NCBI GenBank assembly: GCA_013368315.1
Contig: JAACJM010000017.1
Coordinates: 806,001 to 870,000 of the forward strand
Direction of reading: 5' to 3'
Length of the DNA: 64,000 nt
Source: Tetrapyrgos nigripes
Taxonomy: Eukaryota; Basidiomycota; Agaricomycetes; Agaricales; Campanellaceae
Part shown: piece after piece, positions 33,641-47,000 of the stretch
Layout: every line of letters starts with the position of its first letter
Numbering within the stretch: position 1 is the first letter of the stretch
The notes under the pieces: model-generated
Databases searched by the model: none
Told to the model about the DNA's origin: nothing
What the model saw: only the letters and a program-made list of their open reading frames with translations
Made by a program: the position numbers and the translations under genes

Positions 33641-35728
33641 GATTTGAAGCCCTACTAGAGCATTAAGACAAACTTGAATTGACCTACTCTGAGATAAAGG
33701 AGACTGACATATCAGGTCAGATGCAAGGATCTGGTGTATAAAACGCAAGATCAGAGGATGCCAGTATCAGTGCAAATTTGAACAGTCTCACATCATGGAA
33801 AGTGAGGTGTGATCTCCGACAAGTAGGGACATCAATTTGGGAAGCAGCTTCTTGACAGCTGTACATATAGAACATGAGCCCTTTTCCATATAGATTCTCT
33901 CTGTGTGATTTATGGACACCATGAAGAGATAGGGAACACAACTGACTGAAGAATGAGCTAGAACGAGTGACTCAGACAAGGCAATTAAACTACTGGGAAC
34001 ATCCCAAGCACTCTTTTAGTCACCTTTACCCATGGAGCTGTCACTGAAGCTTTCACTGCCACAACTCAAAAGTTGTCAGTTGATCATCCTAACACTGCAT
34101 CTATGTGGCACCCCTGACTCTGACCAGTTTTTGTGAGGATATTCCTTCATGGAGAGAGAATTTGTGGAGTTGTCAACTGGACAAGCAGGAACACAACAGA
34201 TACTCTCAACAGTACAGTGTATCAAGTTTAAATATGACTGCAATGCTCTCAAAGTGTGGTATCTATGCATGTGTCCATGTCTTATTAACCCCTTCTCATC
34301 CAGATGCAGTGTACAGTACAGATAGCTCTCAAAGTTGTACAAATTTCAAATGACAAGATTCAGGACTAAATAACAATATTAGGGCAACTGGCCATGGTAT
34401 CTTTGCAAACACAACTTTGAATGCCTGTTTTGACACTGGTCTTCTGCTTCTCAGGGTCTCAAGGTGCACCTGGAGGATTGTGAATCCAACATCCTGGAAT
34501 TCCAGTCATAAACTGCTTTGAACCAATCCACTTCAGTTTGCATCAGCACTAAAGGGTCAGGTCAATAAACTATCAATAAAAGCAGTAACTTCAGACATAC
34601 TGCTGGAATGTCTCTGTAAGCATTTTCACTGCAACACATGCTCTCAAAATTGATCAAAGTTAATTCCTGGAGGAAGTCCATAGTTGTTTGTTAGTGCTGA
34701 GGCTGTCAGACAAGGCATTATTACAACAAAACACAAGCAGGCTGCAACAGACAGACTCACCATATTTTTGTTCAATCATCCGCAGTAGATGAGGCAAAAG
34801 CTTATACCCAAAGCTTTGTAAAGCTTCAGAAAGCTTCAGACAGTTTGTGGCCTTCAATGGTTCCCAAGCGATTTCAGTCAAAGTGACGGAATACATTTTG
34901 CCAGTCAGAGTCCAGCAAATTCTAGAGTCATGATAATGCCCTCTAGTGAAGGGTAGTTCTAAGGTGATACGCACCATTAAGTATAATTGATAGTCCTGCT
35001 CCTATCAATAAGTATCCTAATATTCTAGGCTTCAGCATCTGCAAGGCAAAGGCAAACTGGAAGAAACATACAGATGTTCCCATCAATATCTTCACTGTAT
35101 TGAGCTCAAAGTCTGCAAAGCATGGCTAACAAATTTGGAAGAATGAGTCAAGTAGTCACATATGGCTCCAATCCCCTGTAACACAAGTGAAGATCAGCCA
35201 AGGGGCAAAAACAAAAACTGGTCAGTAGGCACACCATTGATGCAAGCCTGCTGCAGTTCACATGCTGAAATAGGACCAGAGGTTCAGATCAACTCCTGCA
35301 GGTAAGCCGCTGCTATAAGATTGTGAGAAGTAATTACTACTGTGTCGAGGATGGTGTGAATAGGTGCTGTGTGAGCTGTAGACAGAGCCATGCGAGTGGA
35401 GGCTGCCATGGGTAGATGGCACATACAGTCAAGTTTGAGTCAAGTCTTCTCTTGACTCTCATCAATCTCTCCATGTACAGACAGTTTTTGAAAGATAAGT
35501 CTTATGAAAGTAGCTTTCTATTTATAACAACAGAATACAAGGGCAGGTACTCACAGTGTGACAAAGGGACTCAGCATTGTAGGTGAAGGAGAAATGCAGA
35601 AAAACGATGTCAACAAGAATTCAATTCACTCAGAACTGGCTGTAAAATTTTTAAGCTCCATTCAGCCACGGAGGCATGATGTCATTCAGTTGGACACTCC
35701 CTTGGTCGGAGTCAGGGATGACAGGCTA
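33641..35728. other. CpG-poor repeat remnants, no gene
   Basis: About 2 kb almost without CpG and without any recognisable domain. Short ORFs such as 34660-34977 (reverse) have no support. Looks like old mutated transposon sequence. Confidence 0.45.
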
Positions 35729-36159
35729 TGGAGCAGGACACTTAGCTGCCGCTACTTTTGTACAAAAACCAGATTTTCATTTCCTCTAACACAAACATTC
35801 CTTCTGATGAATAGAACAATTCTGTAAGACAAAATTTTTGATTGGGTCAAAACTGACTGAGATGGGCCAATCAACTTCCCAGGGCTAGCTGATTTTGCGC
35901 AATTACTATATATGGTTTATTACTAAGCATTACATATGCCCGTGTCAAACCTATGATAGAAACCGTCCCTGCTGGTACTATTTGTGACCTTTTTTGGACC
36001 TTCATTGTATACGGGATATGGTTTGAGGGCAATGAGAGGGCGAAATCAACCTCAGAAGTCAGCTGGGGACAAAAAAAGTTTTTGTTCGGCCCCGATTTTG
36101 CGCTGCACAGCCACTTACGTAAGCTGTTCAAAAGTAGCGGCAGCTAAGTGTCTCGGGCA
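35729..36159. mobile_element. 431-bp TIR element with TA target duplication (family member 2)
   Basis: Inverted ends share cacttagctgccgctacttt with TA on both outer flanks (35727-35728, 36160-36161). The pattern cac.tag...ccgct.cttttg matches the ends of the 602-bp element at 17790-18391, so they are one family. No ORF of note. Confidence 0.7.
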
Positions 36160-37521
36160 TATTTACTGTCACCGCCCACATCTAGTTGAAACATTAGTGG
36201 TAATGAATAACCTCATAATGGTACGGCCGTTGCAAGTTTCGTCTCTGCACTGCATCGAGACCCACTCCAGAGCTAGGCAACCGATCAGAAACCCTACAGA
36301 ACTGAATTGGCTCCCCGAAAATCCCTAGTCATACATCCCTCTATTCACCACAGGAGCCTCTCTGGAGCAAACAGAGCAAAAGAAGATATCGATGTTCATA
36401 CCCATTATGCTTTGCAGGGCAATCAAGCGTCGTTTGACGCGTTGCAGGCCCCCGGCTTATAGGTGGGAAATTTTTCTGATCTGGCCTTTCTTGTCTTAAC
36501 AGAAAGTCGAGGTTTGGGGCTAATTTTTGTCTAAACTGGTACATGACAATCCAATTTTTTTTCGAAAATTTTCTCCGCTTTCTTTGGAGGTCAAAAAGTT
36601 GTCAACAAAAAGCATCTATCTGCATTTTGGAAGGAACAAGGCGCGTAAGGGCGCTATCAAGGGTCGGTCAACGGGGTCTACAATTCCAACCACAGGCTGC
36701 TCGGGTCTCAGATGGCCTACTCTTACCAGTACCAATGGGCATATTTAGTCTCTCCTAGATAGACCCAACCCTTGGTTGGGTCTGTTTGAACTGTGACCCC
36801 CGCGTCGCCGCATAAGAAACGTGCACGTGCATACCGCATGACGCATTGAAACTCGCGTTGGTTTGGGTCGATTGGGACTGATTGGGACAAACTAAGGTAC
36901 TTATAGAGGTATAAGGAATCTGAGAGGCATATCTGAGGCTTTTCGGTAGCTCAAGGACTTTGAGATACTGCTGCGAGCCGTGTGCTCTGAGCTAGAGTCA
37001 CACTTGTCACACTTATGTGACTACTTGGTGACTGCAATTCCTGAGAGGGCTTTCTTCCTTGTTTCGACCAGTCTTACATCCCTATTTTTATGGGAACTCA
37101 ATAATGGTGTATATTATGCTCGTTCACTAATACCTGCAGTCCTTCGTAGTAGTGTTCGCTTTGCCAGCAGCGTCCCGATACATTCTTATGTAATAACGCT
37201 GCGGCGGTGCACTCTCAGACTAGGGCATATTTTGTCTGAAACATCTGACATTTCCTCGAATTGTTTGGCCAGTTTTGTCTAAACCCCTCCCGACGCGTTG
37301 TTTACGGCGTGAGTTTATATTGATAGCTAAATCATTGTCAACCATTGTCAACCAAAACTCGACGGCCGTCGAAGAAGCATCGCTTTCTGGTCTCCTTAGC
37401 ACTCTGGAATGGTCTCGTCTTTAGCTCTTGAAAGCCGATATGATCTTTATCTGCCGTACTCTATTTTGGTGCACTATATAGAAGACTGGGTATTACCTTA
37501 TTCAAACCTTATCTCTTCATC
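36160..37521. other. Intergenic region upstream of the P450 fusion gene
   Basis: No supported gene. A perfect hairpin lies near 36760-36785, with arms agacccaacc / ggttgggtct and a 3-nt loop. The ORFs at 36980-37282 and elsewhere show no domain. Confidence 0.4.
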
Positions 37522-40500
37522 ATGTCCGTCCCAATCCCTCAGCCGTGCGTTATGCGTCTTTCATTTGACAGTAGGCATAGGCGTTGACGATCTCCACAGA
37601 CCCAGGATACCCTTCATTGGCAATGTCGCCCAACTGGACACAACTGTTCCTCTTAACGGATTCGTGTTATTGGCAAAACAGTATGGCGAGATTTTCAAAA
37701 TAGACATTCTTGGTGCGCGTTGCTGGACATCTTTTCACCAGCATTGTTTGTTCATTCTTTTGTCTCTAGGGAGGCCGATCATTTCTATCAACACCTACGC
37801 GTTACAACAGGAGCTCTGTGACCAAAAAAAGTTTCGCAAATATTTAGGAGGAGCAATGGTACAAGCCAGAGTTCTTGGAGGCGATGGACTTTTCACCGCC
37901 TTTGACGACGAACCCAACTGGGGCATCGCGCGTATGTTTACTGTCAACTCTGCGACCGCCTTTAGTTGACGAGTTTCGCGGATAGATCGTCTCCTCACGC
38001 CCGCTTTCAATGCAGTTGCTATTAGAGATATGTTTGATGACATGCAGGACTTGACGGACCAGCTTCTGTTGAAGGTACGTTTTCACAAAACCTTTTGATT
38101 CTGCCCAGTTTCTTACAGATCGCTTTTCCAGTGGGAACGGTGCGTACCTTGCGCTAACGATGTTTGTTGCTTAATGTTGAAACGCCCTGGCAGCTTTGGA
38201 CCAGAACACATTATTGACCCCTCCGAAGACTACACAAAGGCTACCTTGGACATACTAGCATTATGTACCATGTCCTTAAGGTATGCACTTGCGCTTCTTC
38301 TCTACATTCCGACTTCTAATCATTTATAGGCTGAATTCATTCTACAACGTAAGTACCACGATCATCAATGCAATCACTCGGAGTTGGCTGAGCGTATCTA
38401 CAGGAAGAACCACCCAGATTTGGCAGCGCTGTGAGCGAATTCCTGAAAGAATGTTTCTTGCGCTCCGCTCGTCCTTCTCTTCTGCAAGCCGTGATGACTA
38501 GTAGTAGTCGAAAGTTTGAGGAACTCCGCCAATATCTCTGGGGCATTCCAAGCGACAGTATGTCCATTCCCATTCTACTCTCTTTTGTTTTCGGTGTCAT
38601 TAAAACGGATTGTGCTGTAGTCCTCAAGGATCGCAGGGCCAACCCTACTGACAAGAAAGATTTGGTGAGTGTTTGTCTCCTCGAAATCTTCATTTCATTC
38701 CAAGTATCTGACTTTTTCAGTTAAATACAATGCTCAACTCCGCGGACCCCAAGACTGGAGCGCGTCTGAATGACGACTCAATTATTAAGAATGTGCGTTG
38801 TAGTGGCATACCGATAACCTTTGTCTAACCTTTTTAAACTATCAGTTGTTGACCTTCCTAGTTGCTGGGCACGAAACCTCGTCAGGAACATTGTCGTTTA
38901 TGACCTACTATGTGATCAAGTAAGTCCAAACCCTTTCCTACCACTGGATACTGTGATTGAGATGGCATTTTTTGGTCTCCAGAAACCCCGAGGTCTGGCG
39001 AAAACTTCAAAACGAAGTTGACGAAGTCACTGGCGGACAGCGTCTGCAGTATTCACACCTTGGTAGATTTTCTTTCCTGGAAGGTACGTATACGCAGCAT
39101 ATCGAGTTGATTTATTAATCGCTGACGCTGACTCGGACGACCTTCTCCTTCTCCATAGCCTGCATGCGTGAAACCCTTCGGCTAGCACCAGCTGCTCCAA
39201 TGAGAACTGTAGCTCCATATGAAGATACAGTCATCGGTGGCGGAAAATACTTTCTCCCAGCCAACACGCCATGTCTTATACAAACATTTACGACGCAGAG
39301 GGATCCTGCAGTTTGGGGAGCTGATGTTCGTATATCTGTCATTCCTGCTTGTTTCCAACAAAGACTGACTTGAAATTTACCAGGCAAACGAGTTCCGACC
39401 AGAACGCATGATGGATGGTAAATTTGAGAAGTATCCGGTGAGTTTTTGCCTTCGTCCTCTGCTGTGAGCAGTGAGTAGAAAGCCTGACATGTCCTTGTCC
39501 TGCCTCACACAGCCAAATGCATTCCAAGCTGTAAGTACACACATCGACCTCTTCATCTCTTGTTTTTGGCACCGTATTGATGCTTTTGCTCTTCCCAGTT
39601 CGGCTTTGGTAGCCGTGCTTGTACTGGTCGGCCATTCGCTTGCAAGAAATGAAGATGATCATGGCTTGTGTTGTGCAGAAGTTTGATCTGTCATTTATTG
39701 ACCCTTCATATACTCTAGAAATCCAACAGGTCTGTACTTGCGTGTAATTATGCGGTTAGTCAACTTATGTGCTTACTTGACCTCCACAGGGACTCTCCAT
39801 CAAACCCAAAGACTTGCGCATCCGGGCTAGGCCTCGTACTTCAGGACCTCGCCTTTACGCTACTCCATCATACTCCATGCCACAAAACAAGTCGACTCAA
39901 TCAAAATCCTCAAATCGTGCAGGACCGGCAATTCAGGCAGACAAGTTGGTCCCTATGTATGTCCTTTATGGGTCAAATACTGGTACCTCTGAAGCTTTTG
40001 CTCAGAGGATTGCAAGCGCTGCTGCTACTTATGGTGCGTATTGTGTACTTGGTTCCCAAAGCGATGAGGATTACTCACAAATGCACTTTACTTGACTTTT
40101 ATTATAGGCTTTGCTGCCAAACTGGGTACCTTGGACTCTGCTACTGGCAACCTTCCCACCGATGGTCCTGTGGTGATAGTAACGGCTTCATATGAAGGTA
40201 CCGTTGCGTTGTTTTCTGATAATGTATGATACACAGCTGATATCTTTATCCATTTTCCAGGTCTCCCAGCTGACAACGCTGCCCAATTCGTAGACTGGCT
40301 AGGCAGCCTCAAGTCAAACGAACTCAAAGGCGTCCGCTTCGCCCTCTTTGGCTGTGGTCACTCCGACTGGGACAGAACGCTCCACAAGATTCCTCTTCTC
40401 TGTGACCAGCTTATGGCCAGTCATGGTGCAGAGCGTCTAATGAAAACCGGGCTGGGTCTTTCAGGAGCTCAAGACTTTTTTGAAGTGTTCGATCAGTTTG

Positions 40501-42049
40501 AGGCTGATTTGTGGAAGGCCTTAACTACGGTGAGGTTCCTGCTTTTCGGATATTGTGAGCCCCATTGACGTGTGACGTGGATTTGTTTTTTCTGCAGAAA
40601 TATACTGTCACCCAGTCTCAATCGTCTACCTCGATCGGGTTTGATATTGAGATAATCGATACTGTCGCAAGCCGTGCAGACACTCTCAACCAGCCAGATG
40701 CTGCACTGGGCACTGTCAAGGAGAACAAAGTTCTCACCCAGCCTGGACATCCCGTCAAGAGACATATCGAGTTTGAGTTACCGGAAGGATTGACTTATCG
40801 TGCTGGCGACTATCTCTCCATGTAATTATTGATCCATTTTCGCACAGTTTGACTAGTATGATCACTGACTGACTTATACACCAGCCTACCTCAAAACCCA
40901 CCCCGTGATGTCCAACGGGTTTTGGCTCGTTTCAATCTCTCCGAAAAACAGATGGTCGTCCTCTCATCTATTGGTCCAACCTCACTACCAACGGACCAGC
41001 CCGTCTCTCTGTATGACGTTCTCCTCGGATATGTCGAGCTCTCCCAACCAGCGACTACTCAAGACTTACGGATAATGATGGGGGTCGCCACCACAGATTC
41101 GACTCGTGCCGCCCTCAAGGAAATGAGGAGCAGTTACCAGGCCAAAATCCTCGCACCCCGACTCAGTGTCCTGGATATCCTAGAAAAGTATCCTTCGTCG
41201 GATATTAACCTACCCCTTGGCGTCTTCCTCCGTTTACTTCCTCCCATGCGAGTCAGACAATACTCCATTTCCTCCTCACCATTGTGGAACCCTCAACATG
41301 CGACACTTTCTATCAGCGTCCTCGAGTCTCCATCATTGGCAGATAAGAACAAGATCTTCCTTGGAGTGGGTTCCAACTACCTCTCACAACTCAATCCTGG
41401 GGATCGTGTGCAGATCTCTGTTCGTGAGTCGCACGGAGGGTTCCACCCGCCGGAGGATCCGTCTACGCCGATAATTGCATTTGGTGCTGGATCCGGCTTG
41501 GCTCCTCTTCGTGGGTTTATACAAGAACGAGCGTTGCAGAAGAGTTCGGGGAGGAATGTTGGGAAGATTTTGCTTTTCTTTGGTTGCAGAGATCCGGAAG
41601 GGGATTACATCTACAAGAAGCAGCTCGATGAATGGGTCAAACTAGGTGTCTTGGATATACGACCGGCTTTCTCCAGGGATCCAGCGAAGAGTGACGGTTG
41701 CAAATATGTCCAGGAGTGAGTCTTGAATGTGGTTTGTCTTTCATGGAGCTTTTGGCTGATAGACTCCTTATTCTTATAGTCGACTTTGGAACGATAGAGA
41801 TGATGTCACGGATTTGTTCGATGATAACGCTCAAGTGAGTTCTTTTCTTCCTTTCCGTATCGCTATTCCGAGTCTCATCCATCCATGCAGGTTTTCATAT
41901 GCGGTTCTAGCCGAGTCGCCAAAGGAGTCATGTCCAAATGGGCGGAAATTTTACGAAGTAATGATCCAACTCTTAGTGCAGAAGACGCTATGAAGCGGTT
42001 GGAGGAGACGATGCAAGGTCGTTATGCCACTGATGTATTTGACGCTTGA
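37522..42049 (+). CDS. Self-sufficient cytochrome P450 with fused NADPH reductase (CYP505 type)
   Basis: Single-chain fatty-acid-type monooxygenase resembling P450foxy/BM3: heme domain plus FMN/FAD/NADPH reductase, about 1050 aa. A tiny exon 1 (37522-37544, MSVPIPQP) splices to 37600 (RIPFIGNV). Heme domain: I-helix LVAGHETSS (about 38865), ExxR as ETLR (39170), heme ligand loop FGFGSRACTGRPFAC (39600). Reductase: FMN loop LYGSNTGTSEAFAQ (39965), FGCGHSDW, FAD motif RQYSISSSP (41250), NADPH motifs FGAGSGLAPLRGFIQER (41480) and FFGCRDPEGDY. The C-terminus ends RYATDVFDA. No signal or membrane anchor, as expected for a soluble fusion. About twenty short introns, all fitting GT-AG. Likely subterminal fatty acid hydroxylation, inferred from family. 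A broken N-terminal copy lies at 60.0 kb. Confidence 0.93.
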
Positions 42050-42572
42050 GGTCATGTAGAGCAAGAGAAACTGGATTAGAGGAACTAGATTATATTTATA
42101 ATTTTTTGGTTAATTTTTCTCTTGTTCATAAAACGATTTCTAATAAATGACATTTCATACGCGGCTTCATAAGGCTTTTGAGCAGTGTTACCGAATGGAC
42201 GTAGTGAACAAGTATTGCAATCCAGTCAATGGAAGACCGATTGTAGGGCAGACTAGCTGGCATAAGGGACTCAGTCACAGTACTAAACCAAGAAATATGG
42301 TATGACTTGCTGCTCTTTATAACGACATTTACTTTGACATCCTTTCAGACTTCATATCATTGTCGTCAGACCCAAGTACAAACACAAACACAGATTCCAT
42401 CCTCTCCACAGCACGAAAAAGCTGAAGAGTCTATATGTCATAATCTAACACCTTGTTGTACAACTTTGTCTTTGGTCCTCAACTCGGTTGTAGCACCATA
42501 CGCCATTAAAAACCCATAAAATAATCCAGCATGTGTCCGATGATAGTAGACACACCTTTTAAAATTAACCAA
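42050..42572. other. Convergent 3' intergenic region
   Basis: Lies between the 3' ends of the P450 fusion and the next reverse-strand gene. No gene seen. Confidence 0.5.
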
Positions 42573-45008
42573 TTACACCCTATCACCCCTCCTTTCATCT
42601 ACAACCCTCCACATCCACCTCACCAAGACCGCCTCCAGCATGTCTTCCCAGCCGTCATCCTTCCTCGCGACTACTTTGGCATCGAAGAGTAACGGAGGTT
42701 CGTTTGTATTGGTGAAGCGTTGTACTTGAGGCGGTGGAGAGTTCAGAGGTGTGGACCCGCCTAGTTTCGGAGTACCAGGACGAGAACCAGAAGAACCCGT
42801 GGACGTGGAGGGTGTAATGGGTATGACGTGTGTTGGGAGGATGATTGGGAGCATGTAACGAAGTTTGAGAGACCTGTTGAGAAAAATGGTTAGAAAAACT
42901 CCCGGCATAGAAGATAGAAGAATACTCACCCAGCCCATAATCGAAGGTTATCCGTCCTTCTGAACGTCCAACTGGTCTTTTTCTTCTCCTGGTTATCTTC
43001 TTCTGCTCTCTCCAGAGATATGATGTCGTGTATGCCGTCGTGATTGACATATCCCCAAGGCTTCTTGGACTTGCGCACGCCAGCATTATACGCGAGACAG
43101 AGTAACTGGCCAGAGGATAAACAGTCGAGAAAAGCGGTGCGCATAGATGCAGAAGAGGAAGGTGAAGACGAGTTGTCATCTTCTAATGGCTCGGCTGATG
43201 AGGGTGTTGAAGGTGAAAGAGCGTCATGGAACGCAGGAGGAAGAAGGAAGTATATCAGGGCATGTGCGCGGTCTAGCGAATAAGATGTCAGGTACAGTAC
43301 CTATAAACGTCGAAGAATTAACGTACCAAGATCCCTATTCTCATACGCGTCCTTCTGGGCCCATTCCGGCAACTCGTCTTCGTCTATCGAACTAGTGTCC
43401 GTTGACACCGAAGTATTCGGAGCGTCCACGCCATTTTCTTCTTCATCACCCTCTTCAATGCCGCCCATATTCCGCGGTTCAGCACTAAGACTAGCACCAC
43501 CCATGATGTTGGGTAACATCCCGGTCGATATGCGTCTAAACCCAGGTTCACCCATAAATATCGCTTTTCCACCCACATCACCTGCACTAGCTCTTCTCTT
43601 CCCTCCTTTGTTTATCAGCCTCCGTCGTTCCTTCACCCAACCTCTCTCCTTCGGTCTACCTGACTCATCCGTCTTCTCCCCATGGAACAAGACCTCGTCA
43701 ACAGTATCCACGTACTCCCTCACCAAATTTCTCTCCTTCACCACATCCTTCATAGTTAAATCACGCTTATACAACCACCCACTCCCAACTACTAGTCGCT
43801 CATCCCACCTCTCTCGCTTCTCCTTCTCATCCTCATCCGAAAATTCGTCTGCGTCAGGATCTTCCCAGACAGGTACGCTCTTGTCCCCTTGGACTCTTAC
43901 AAAAGAGAACGCGACAGATGTATCGGCATCAACCTCGTGTAATCCAAGTCCAACACCTTCTGGTAAGTCAACAGGTCTTTGGCTGGGACTAGCAAGTCGT
44001 GAAGGAGGACCACCTCCATTCCCGCTATTTGACAAATCCCTTCCACCATGTGACCCACCACCATCACTCTGAGCATCATACGCATCATCACTCAGCGGTA
44101 ACCTCGCCTTCTCCTCCAGCTCCCTAAGAACAGCTAAAACTTCCAACGCTGACCGTCTGATCAACGTCAGCGGATCTTTCTGCTGCTGTGATTGTGACTG
44201 AGCCTGTGCTGATGTCGAACTGCCCCCTGCTGCTGCTCCTCCAGGTCCAGCTCTCGCAGGCGATTTAGTGCGAGCGGAAGAAGACCCCGCAGCGGAAGCA
44301 GTCAGACGGCTTGACCGGAAATTTTCTTCGCGTGTTGTGGTAGTGTGATGACGTTCGTCCGGAAACGAAAGGATATAATTACGAATAGAACGGATAGCGC
44401 GGGTGGTTATTTGGAGATTGCTGAGGACATCGAAATAGATTGAGTCTTCTGGGGTATCATCGTGGTCGTCGTGGTCGAGGTGCCAGGCTCTGGAGACTGC
44501 TCCAAGGTCTTCTATGACGCCGGGAAGAAGTGATTCGGGATTAACTTCGACGGTTTTGACATGAGAGTATACATTAGTCGGTGGTGCCGGGATTACGGGG
44601 GTGGGTGGTAGGTCGCCAATGGAACTTATGGATGCGTTATTCGTGTTAATAGAGATTGTTGGCTGATTCCCGCCGAGTGCTGGAACAAGCCCGTGATGTG
44701 GTTTATCCAGAAGTGGACTGCACAAAAGATATCATAGGAATTGACAAACAGAGAGATGTTAGAGTGATGATTACTCACTTCTTCTTAGCCTTAATCCCAG
44801 CTTTAGTAAAGAAGTACTGCAGATGCTCTATGCTTCCCAATGCCATGACACTCTCGCGCTTCGCGGCACTCCGACTAAAGGGCTTCTGGGGCTTATTTGA
44901 AGAGTTTGTTTTTGGATAAATCGCTGTTTGCCTCCGTTTCTTTTTCGCAGTAGCAGCAGAAGATTCGGTTGAAGAATCCTGGAGCTGAATCAGCGTCTCC
45001 AGAGCCAT
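42573..45008 (-). CDS. Conserved-looking fungal protein of unknown function (about 640 aa)
   Basis: Four or five exons. The start at 45008 (MALETLIQLQDSSTE) is chosen because the upstream Met (45067) runs into a stop. Parts seen: a basic N-terminus (AKKKRRQ); helical IEHLQYFFTKAGIKAKK; LLPGVIEDLGAVSRAWHL; a Ser/Gly/Gln-rich low-complexity linker; an acidic-basic stretch DADEFSDEDEKEKRERW; ordered WLYKRDLTMKDVVKERNL with EYVDTVDEVLF; then RAHALIYFLLPP, CLSSGQLLCLAYNAGVRKSK, KPWGYVNHDGIHDI, SWTFRRTDNLRLWAGLKLRY and a C-terminal WEDMLEAVLVRWMWRVV. The ordered blocks look conserved, but I do not recognise the family. The middle linker and phospho-like Ser/Asp stretches suggest a regulated cytoplasmic protein (inference). 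Confidence 0.75.
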
Positions 45009-45765
45009 TGCTTCCTGTAGATTGAGGAGATACTGAAGGAAATGAGACGCCTTTGTTCGTGGATGTCATAGTAAGTCGTGAAGATGGTAGTAAAAAGGAA
45101 ACAAGGTATCGTCAAATGTCGTGAAGAGCGCTGTTGACCGTGATCGTGAAACACCGTCATTTACTAATTCTGGTCTAGGCTCTGTAACTGGCGTGTGAGT
45201 CTGGGTTTAAATCGGTTCAGACTCGGTCCCGCATTTATAGTCCGCTCCCAGGCACAGGACCGCCGACAAGCTATTTCCGTGGCCATAAGGAAAGGGGAGG
45301 ATACTAAAAATATGTATTCTAGTGCTCAGAAGACACTTGATATGCTAGTTGGCGTCGTGGCGAGGTTTGGGAGGGCTCGGCCCGAAGAATCATCGGGAGG
45401 TGACAGGCACGTGACACGCATACTGAAACGCGTCTGGGAAACGCAAGGAAACGCGTCAGAAACTGAGAAAGAAAGGCATCTCGACACCTATCGGGGCCGA
45501 GTCCTGAGCGTCAGGGGGCTATGAGAAGAGGGAGGCTGACCCAGAAAGAGCACAATGACCCATGTCCCCCCAGAACTAAAGGGATGTGGAGGGTGGGTCG
45601 AGAAAAATACGCGTCCTAGACGAGCGGAGGGCGTGATGGAGTGAATCTGCCTACGTGGCAGCATGGAGACAGCCACTCTATAAGCGCTTCAACAAATTCT
45701 TGTCCTACGTATACGTGTAGCAACGACTATGATACTAACTGCGAGCTTTATCTTCGACCATGAAA
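45009..45765. other. Intergenic between two reverse-strand genes
   Basis: Promoter of the preceding unknown gene. The forward ORF 45195-45524 has no domain. Confidence 0.4.
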
Positions 45766-47000
45766 CTACTTCAAAAGCGCTGTAGATTTATACATCCAAT
45801 AATGCCCAGCAGTCTCCAACATCGTGTACCCCAGCACTCCTTCAATGAAAGAAAGAATAATCGTCGGGTTGATACCCTTGGGATAATTCATATGAGGCTC
45901 AATACGTAGTTCATCGATGAGACCGAAACTAAAATCCGACTCGACGAGGTCGATTTTGTAGACGGGTCTCTGTTGTCATTGAGGCAGGAGGAGGTTCTAG
46001 TGATCAGACACACGAAGGAATGTTCAAATCAACAGTAACCACACACCCTGAGGCTATCATTTGGATTCGTCTTCCCCCACTTCTTCAGATAGTTGGCAAG
46101 CAACACCAGACTGGGTTCATGACTACACTGTACGGTCATCTCATCGCCTTTCTGGTTGACCATGAGAATATGAGGAGCAGTAGCCTTGAACAATTCATTT
46201 GGACGAGCTAGCAAGTCAAGAGCTGGGAGACGTCTTGTTAGGTCTGAGACATCGGTAGTTCGGGAAACGGGGACGACGGTCTCGGTCACGGTGGTGGAGG
46301 TCTTCTTGCCATTGGCGTCAGCATTGGACACATGAACCAAATCGGGGTCTTCGTCGTCGATGGGACCGGCGGAGGAGTCACCTGGAGCACCTCCAAAGAG
46401 GCTGTCAAAGTCCTTTTCGAAGAACGTGGAGCTTCTGGTTTGGGAGATGAGATCCGACTTTGGAATACCGAGGAAGAAAGAGTGCGTGTTCTTGTTCCAG
46501 TTGGTGATTGGGCGAGTTTTCGCGTTGGCTGGGCATGGCTAGATGATAGTGATACGCATATGATTAGTTTGTTGGAGTATGTCCAACGGACAGACATACC
46601 TCAATCTTCAACAAAAGCGGCCCTCTCCCAGAAGCACTGAGTTCTTCCAAAAGAGCCTCGGTCCACTCCAAATGTGCGTCATTCTCAACTCGCGAGAGCA
46701 AAAGCTCATACCACGCGACAGTGTACCTAGAAACGGCCAACACGAAGCCGGATTTGTCGGGAAAGTGATCTTTCAGTTCACCCCAGAGAGCAGGCCATTC
46801 TGCTTCAGGTGTAATTGTATGTCCGAGGGTTTTAGTGAGAGAATCGGCGGCTTCTTTGACGGCCGATGTAGAAGAGTCCCAGAGGTCGCGGACATCGACA
46901 CGAATTTTGAGAGGACTACAAGGGAGAGAAAGGAGCGAATGAGTGGGAGAAGTGTATCCAAAGAGTAAACGAGGAAGACTCACATTGTTTCGCTGGACAT
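45766..47000 (-). CDS. Conserved-looking protein of unknown function (about 345 aa)
   Basis: A five-codon first exon (MSSET, start 47000) splices over about 60 bp to IPLKIRVDVRDLWDSS. Further blocks: LWGELKDHFPDKSGFVLAVS, WTEALLEELSASGRGPLLLKI, a linker DSLFGGAPGDSSAGPIDDE, LARPNELFKATAPHILMVNQ, CSHEPSLVLLANYLKKWGK, then VYKIDLVESDFSFGLIDEL and a C-terminus LETAGHYWMYKSTALLK. No signal peptide or clear membrane span. Family not recognised. A divergent gene starts 926 bp away on the other strand. Confidence 0.7.

Noticed and set aside
36760..36785. Perfect 10-bp-arm hairpin agacccaacc
   Set aside because: Single short palindrome with no neighbouring gene end or element boundary to give it meaning.
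43395..44072. Forward ORF of 225 codons
   Set aside because: Exact antisense shadow of the long reverse exon 43301-44725, which carries the ordered protein segments.
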